In this document: piece by piece, positions 60,562 through 64,000 of the stretch | Position numbering within the stretch: the stretch's first letter is position 1 | Layout: each line of letters begins with the position of its first letter | Assembly (NCBI GenBank): GCA_001516025.1 | Contig: LOEU01000015.1 | Coordinates: forward strand, 62,001-126,000 | DNA: 64,000 nucleotides | Reading direction: 5' to 3' | Source: a bacterium BRH_c32 | GTDB lineage: Bacteria > Bacteroidota > Ignavibacteria > Ignavibacteriales > Melioribacteraceae | Translations under genes and position numbers: made by a program | The notes under the pieces: generated by a model | Seen by the model: the letters and a program-made list of their open reading frames with translations, nothing else | Database searches by the model: none | What the model was told of the DNA's origin: nothing

Positions 60562-61833
60562 TTAATTTTTTTCAACAGGAGCAATATTTTTAGCAAAAAT
60601 ATAAATCGCCAATACACCGAGCGGAACAAAGATAGCTATCATCATAAAGATAGGTATGTATGAGTATTCTGAAATTATCGGAACTAAGAAATTCATAATA
60701 ATTACAGCAAACACACCAATTGAACCGCCAAATCCAGCCAAAGAACCAACTGATTTGCCACTAAAGAGATCGCTTGGGATAGTCTGGATATTACCGATTG
60801 TAAATTGGAAACCAAATAGAACGAAGGCAACAATAATTACAAATTTCAGAGCAGTATCAGCAATAAGAATTGTAGCAACTAACCCCAAAAACATAATAAC
60901 TGCACCAATTACAATTGCAGTTTTTCTTGCTTTATTAATTGATTCACCTCTATTAATAAGTTTTCCTGCATAGTATCCACCCGAAAGACTACCAATAGCT
61001 GCTCCGACATAAGGAACCCAAGCAAAGAATCCAATTTCTTTTACGTTAAATCCATATACATCGGCAAGATAAAGCGGCATCCAACCAACAAAAAGCCACC
61101 AGATCGGTTCTAAGAAAAATCGTGATATTACAACTGCCCACGATTCTCTGTGAGATAGAATTTGTTTTAATGATAATCCTTTACGACCCGGATTTTTTTT
61201 ATCAAGTTCACTCTGACCGGCTAAAATATATTCTTTTTCTTCATCAGAAATCCAAGGATGTTCAGCAGGTAATTTTTTATTTACAATTAACCAAGGAATC
61301 AACCATATAATACCAAATGATCCTACAATCATAAAAGTTACTTGCCAACCAAAAGCAGACCACAGAGTAGCAATAAGGGGTGGCGCTATAACAGAACCAA
61401 TTGAAGCTCCTGCATTAAATATTCCTTGAGCCACAGCTCTTTCTTTAATCGGGAACCATTCTGCATTGCTTTTAACTGCACCTGGCCAGTTACCGGCTTC
61501 ACCTAATCCTAATGTAACTCTAAGAAATCCGAATGATAAAATCCCTCTAGCAAATGAATGCATAAATGAGGAAACTCCCCAAATACCGATTGCGATTACA
61601 TAACCAATTCTAGTACCGACTTTATCGAAAAGCTTGCCCGAGACTAATTGACCAATTGCATAAGCCACCATAAAAACATTTAATATAATTGCATAATCAC
61701 CCTTATCCATTCCAAGGTCTTTGGAAATACTAGGCCACATAAGACTTAGTGTACTTCTATCTATATAATTTATTACCGTGGCTAAAGCAATAAGTCCAAT
61801 TATCCACCAGCGTAAGCCCTTAAATTTTTTCAA
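60562..61833 (-). CDS. MFS transporter, hexuronate/uronide type
   Basis: A 423-residue 12-TM transporter of the anion:cation symporter family (ExuT/DgoT-like). Features: VINYIDRSTLSLMWPSISKD in TM1, the GKLFDKVGTR loop, and LGLGEAGNWPGAVKSNAEWFP typical of this subfamily. It sits between kdgF (28 bp) and kdgK (26 bp), so it probably imports unsaturated uronate monomers from alginate or pectin breakdown. Confidence 0.87.
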   Translation of the reverse strand: MKKFKGLRWWIIGLIALATVINYIDRSTLSLMWPSISKDLGMDKGDYAIILNVFMVAYAIGQLVSGKLFDKVGTRIGYVIAIGIWGVSSFMHSFARGILSFGFLRVTLGLGEAGNWPGAVKSNAEWFPIKERAVAQGIFNAGASIGSVIAPPLIATLWSAFGWQVTFMIVGSFGIIWLIPWLIVNKKLPAEHPWISDEEKEYILAGQSELDKKNPGRKGLSLKQILSHRESWAVVISRFFLEPIWWLFVGWMPLYLADVYGFNVKEIGFFAWVPYVGAAIGSLSGGYYAGKLINRGESINKARKTAIVIGAVIMFLGLVATILIADTALKFVIIVAFVLFGFQFTIGNIQTIPSDLFSGKSVGSLAGFGGSIGVFAVIIMNFLVPIISEYSYIPIFMMIAIFVPLGVLAIYIFAKNIAPVEKN

Positions 61834-61861
61834 TTATTTGCTCCTATCTTTTTATATAGAA

Positions 61862-62224
61862 TTATTTTTGATAACCGGAAATGCCCTGCATAAAGTCTTC
61901 ACGGATTGGACTAAATACATCTATTAACATACCTGCTTCGAGGCATACTGCCCCATGTTCAATTTGAGGGGGAATGTAAAATCCGTCTCCGCCAATAAGT
62001 ACTTTTTTTTCATCTCCAATCGTTACCTCGAACTTTCCGCTTACTACATAAGTAGTTTGACTGTGTGGATGTTTATGCAAAGCACCAACTCCATCTTTAT
62101 CAAAGCTCACTTGTACCATCATTATTTCATCATTATATCCCATAAATTTTCTTTTCATTCCGGGTGCAACAGTTTCCCATTCCATCCCTGCTGTTTCTAT
62201 AAATAAATCACTTTGATATTTCAT
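61862..62224 (-). CDS. kdgF: KdgF-like cupin for 4,5-unsaturated uronates
   Basis: A 120-residue single-cupin protein with the metal motif HKHPHSQTTYVVSGK and the second histidine in IPPQIEHG. KdgF proteins convert unsaturated monouronates from alginate or pectin into linear ketouronates. It lies 16 bases after the lyase gene and 28 bases before the transporter, in the same operon. Confidence 0.87.
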   Translation of the reverse strand: MKYQSDLFIETAGMEWETVAPGMKRKFMGYNDEIMMVQVSFDKDGVGALHKHPHSQTTYVVSGKFEVTIGDEKKVLIGGDGFYIPPQIEHGAVCLEAGMLIDVFSPIREDFMQGISGYQK

Positions 62225-62240
62225 TTTATTTCTCCGTTAA

Positions 62241-64000
62241 TTATTTAATTATTGTAATTGGTCCCGTCCAGCTAAAATCTTTATCACCGATTTTTAGTGT
62301 ATGCTTACTATCGGTTTTATTATCGGAATTAGAAATTAATACTATCCATTTAATACCATTCTTTCCTTCAATATCTATTGCAGTAAAATTGGAATCGTTA
62401 AATAGTACCTTAATATTTTCAAAATCGGGGTATGAATTTTTGGTAAATTCCAGAGTTGGATCAAACTCACCATGCGGTTGGATTATAGATGTAAATACAA
62501 AATCTTTTGCTTTTTTTCTAAGCATAATTCCTTGATCATTTCTCAAATTGAATTTTGGATCGTTTGCGCCAATTTGAGTAAAATAGATATTCATTGATGG
62601 ATCAGCGTTGGTGATTATAGAATAAAAACGATGTTTATTAAGCCATGTGATTATAGCAGTACTATTAGATTTTCCTTCAGCATCTTTCCATAAATGTTGA
62701 TAGCCGTTCTTATTGCCCATAGTTGTTTTTTCATTTACATAAGCTTTATAATCAAAATTTGCATCCACGAGATGCCCCATATAATAAAATGGAAGATCAT
62801 ATTGATGTTCATCTTTTGAAACTATTCTAAAAATATCTAATACTATTGGTCGATCCAATTTTTCGTCATTTACTAAAGCCATAGTTCTATGCATTTCCAC
62901 TCCCGGATAAGAATTGAAATCTTTAGCACTCATGAATTGAAAATTAGGGTCATCTGCATTATAAAAATATTCGCTTGGAGGATTATTCTCGGATTTATTT
63001 CTATTAAAATCAAAATTTGATCTTTCATCAACTACAAGAGTATTATGAGCTACGGTATGTAAAGCATAGGAGTCATTTTCAGGAAGATATCTTCCGCCAA
63101 ATTTTTGGACTACATTAAGAAATCTTGCAGCACCATAATCCTGAATTATCTCTTCTCCTTGATCATAGAATAGGAAATGAAGTTTATCAAAATGACCATG
63201 AGATAATCCATGAGAGGAATATTTGAATAGAAGAGTTTCCATATCTTCTTTGCTGCCCCATCTCAAAATTCCTATTCCGCCTTGCTTTCCATCTGCTCCA
63301 TCAACAAATGAAATACTTTTCCATGAAAATGGGGGTATAGTCTTAGCTTCTTTTAAAGCGGCAGCGGTTTCTAATCCTGCCGAAGTAAGACTAACTTGGT
63401 TTTGTTCTTTTACTAAATTCAATAACTCAAGATCATGTCCGTATCTTTCAAATACTACATTAGAAGCAAGAACTAATTCCTGTGAAAGCCATGTTTTTTC
63501 TTTGAGTGCGTCATTAATAGGCATAAAAGCACCATTAGTATAAGTCATCTGCAATGCAGAATAAAATGCTTTCTTAAGGATTGAATCTCGATGCTTGAAA
63601 ATATTTAGATCGGGACGATTGTTTTCTAAGGATTCAGCATAAATGAAAAATGGCCAGAGAGCATAGCGAGCATAATACCCGCCTTCTGTATAATAACCAT
63701 CGGGAGAAAATAGTTTATCGAGCTGTGGGATAAAACCACCTTCATCATCAAGTTTAGAGCCGTGTAATGATTTTTCAATGAAATCCTTTTTATCCAACAC
63801 AAGTCCCGTCATACCAACTGCGGTTACCATCCAAGTGCCATGATTATGAATTCTGTCAAATTCTTCTTCACACTCTGTTAAAAAATAATCACACATAGGA
63901 ACAAAAATATTATCTTTATATAGTTTACGCTCTTCCGGCTTAAGCCAATCATATATACAATCATAAGCTTGAATAGTATGGATTAACCACACAGTTTCAT
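62241..64000 (-). CDS. Oligo-alginate lyase, PL17-like heparinase II/III fold (5' end outside window)
   Basis: At least 586 residues; the reading frame stays open to the window edge, so the first ~120-150 residues are missing. An IHNHGTWMVTAVG motif near the start of the visible part carries the Asn-His pair of PL17 alginate lyases. The heparinase II/III beta domain has LSHGHFDKLHFLFYD with further His and Tyr residues (IIQDYGAAR). The alpha/alpha barrel and beta-sheet order fits family PL17 (Alg17C-like), which releases monomers from alginate oligomers. Operon neighbours kdgF, an MFS transporter and kdgK agree. A heparinoid or other uronate lyase is less likely. Confidence 0.85.
   Translation of the reverse strand, partial: ETVWLIHTIQAYDCIYDWLKPEERKLYKDNIFVPMCDYFLTECEEEFDRIHNHGTWMVTAVGMTGLVLDKKDFIEKSLHGSKLDDEGGFIPQLDKLFSPDGYYTEGGYYARYALWPFFIYAESLENNRPDLNIFKHRDSILKKAFYSALQMTYTNGAFMPINDALKEKTWLSQELVLASNVVFERYGHDLELLNLVKEQNQVSLTSAGLETAAALKEAKTIPPFSWKSISFVDGADGKQGGIGILRWGSKEDMETLLFKYSSHGLSHGHFDKLHFLFYDQGEEIIQDYGAARFLNVVQKFGGRYLPENDSYALHTVAHNTLVVDERSNFDFNRNKSENNPPSEYFYNADDPNFQFMSAKDFNSYPGVEMHRTMALVNDEKLDRPIVLDIFRIVSKDEHQYDLPFYYMGHLVDANFDYKAYVNEKTTMGNKNGYQHLWKDAEGKSNSTAIITWLNKHRFYSIITNADPSMNIYFTQIGANDPKFNLRNDQGIMLRKKAKDFVFTSIIQPHGEFDPTLEFTKNSYPDFENIKVLFNDSNFTAIDIEGKNGIKWIVLISNSDNKTDSKHTLKIGDKDFSWTGPITIIK

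Overview
The window is a 64 kb stretch of an AT-rich bacterial chromosome (roughly one third G+C by eye). It most likely comes from the Ignavibacteria or a neighbouring Bacteroidota/Chlorobiota lineage. Evidence: several secreted proteins carry the type IX secretion (T9SS) C-terminal domain with the NYPNPFNPTT signature and end in KKxxLxK; there are several two-component-propeller sensor proteins; and at least three intergenic regions contain a Bacteroidota-like -7 box (TAnnTTTG). No tRNA, rRNA, insertion sequence, prophage or CRISPR array was seen.

Layout. 0-5.3 kb: a minus-strand iron block with an OprB-like porin, a fused FeoA-FeoB ferrous iron transporter, and a two-gene operon of a RIC/YtfE-like hemerythrin and a LuxR-type regulator with a degenerate receiver. 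5.6-7.7 kb: a remnant of a gingipain-like (C25) peptidase and a T9SS-exported repeat protein. 7.8-11.7 kb: DEAD-box helicase, RmuC and the ribosome-rescue hydrolase ArfB. 11.7-17 kb: two adjacent histidine kinases with related kinase modules, one CHASE/PAS and one propeller type. 17-26 kb: a secreted family-2 beta-galactosidase with an unrecognised secreted alpha/alpha-type protein, then a large GDPD/FN3/LamG T9SS cargo. 26-32 kb: a propeller histidine kinase with its NarL-type regulator, and a divergent TPR histidine kinase. 32-39.5 kb: a plus-strand membrane block of two MscS-like channels, an APC permease fused to universal-stress domains, a small MscS-type TM-helix protein and a GNAT-nitrilase fusion. 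39.5-41.8 kb: a PorZ-like T9SS-exported propeller protein. 41.9-46.7 kb: a sigma-54 activator divergent from a four-gene operon (NifX-like, two MinD/ferredoxin ATPases, NifX-like). This resembles the orange-protein (ORP) locus of Desulfovibrio and has a near-consensus sigma-54 promoter plus a TGCAA repeat cluster. 46.7-57.3 kb: thioesterase, FGGY sugar kinase, DUF6807 protein with a LytTR regulator, two more kinases, a GT-B-like protein, an Old Yellow Enzyme and a Rossmann/SLOG-like protein. 57.4-64 kb: a sulfatase and an operon for alginate/uronate use (PL17-type lyase running off the right edge, KdgF, MFS transporter, KdgK).

Taken together this is an anaerobe-like, surface-polysaccharide-degrading bacterium with many sensor kinases. 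The best candidate for an under-described system is the ORP-like operon at 41.9-46.7 kb, with its sigma-54 promoter, candidate upstream activator site and a His/Gly-rich tailed NifX protein. Other notable points are the in-frame deletion remnant of a C25 peptidase at 5.6 kb, and a 15-bp motif shared by two promoters next to a NarL-type regulator.
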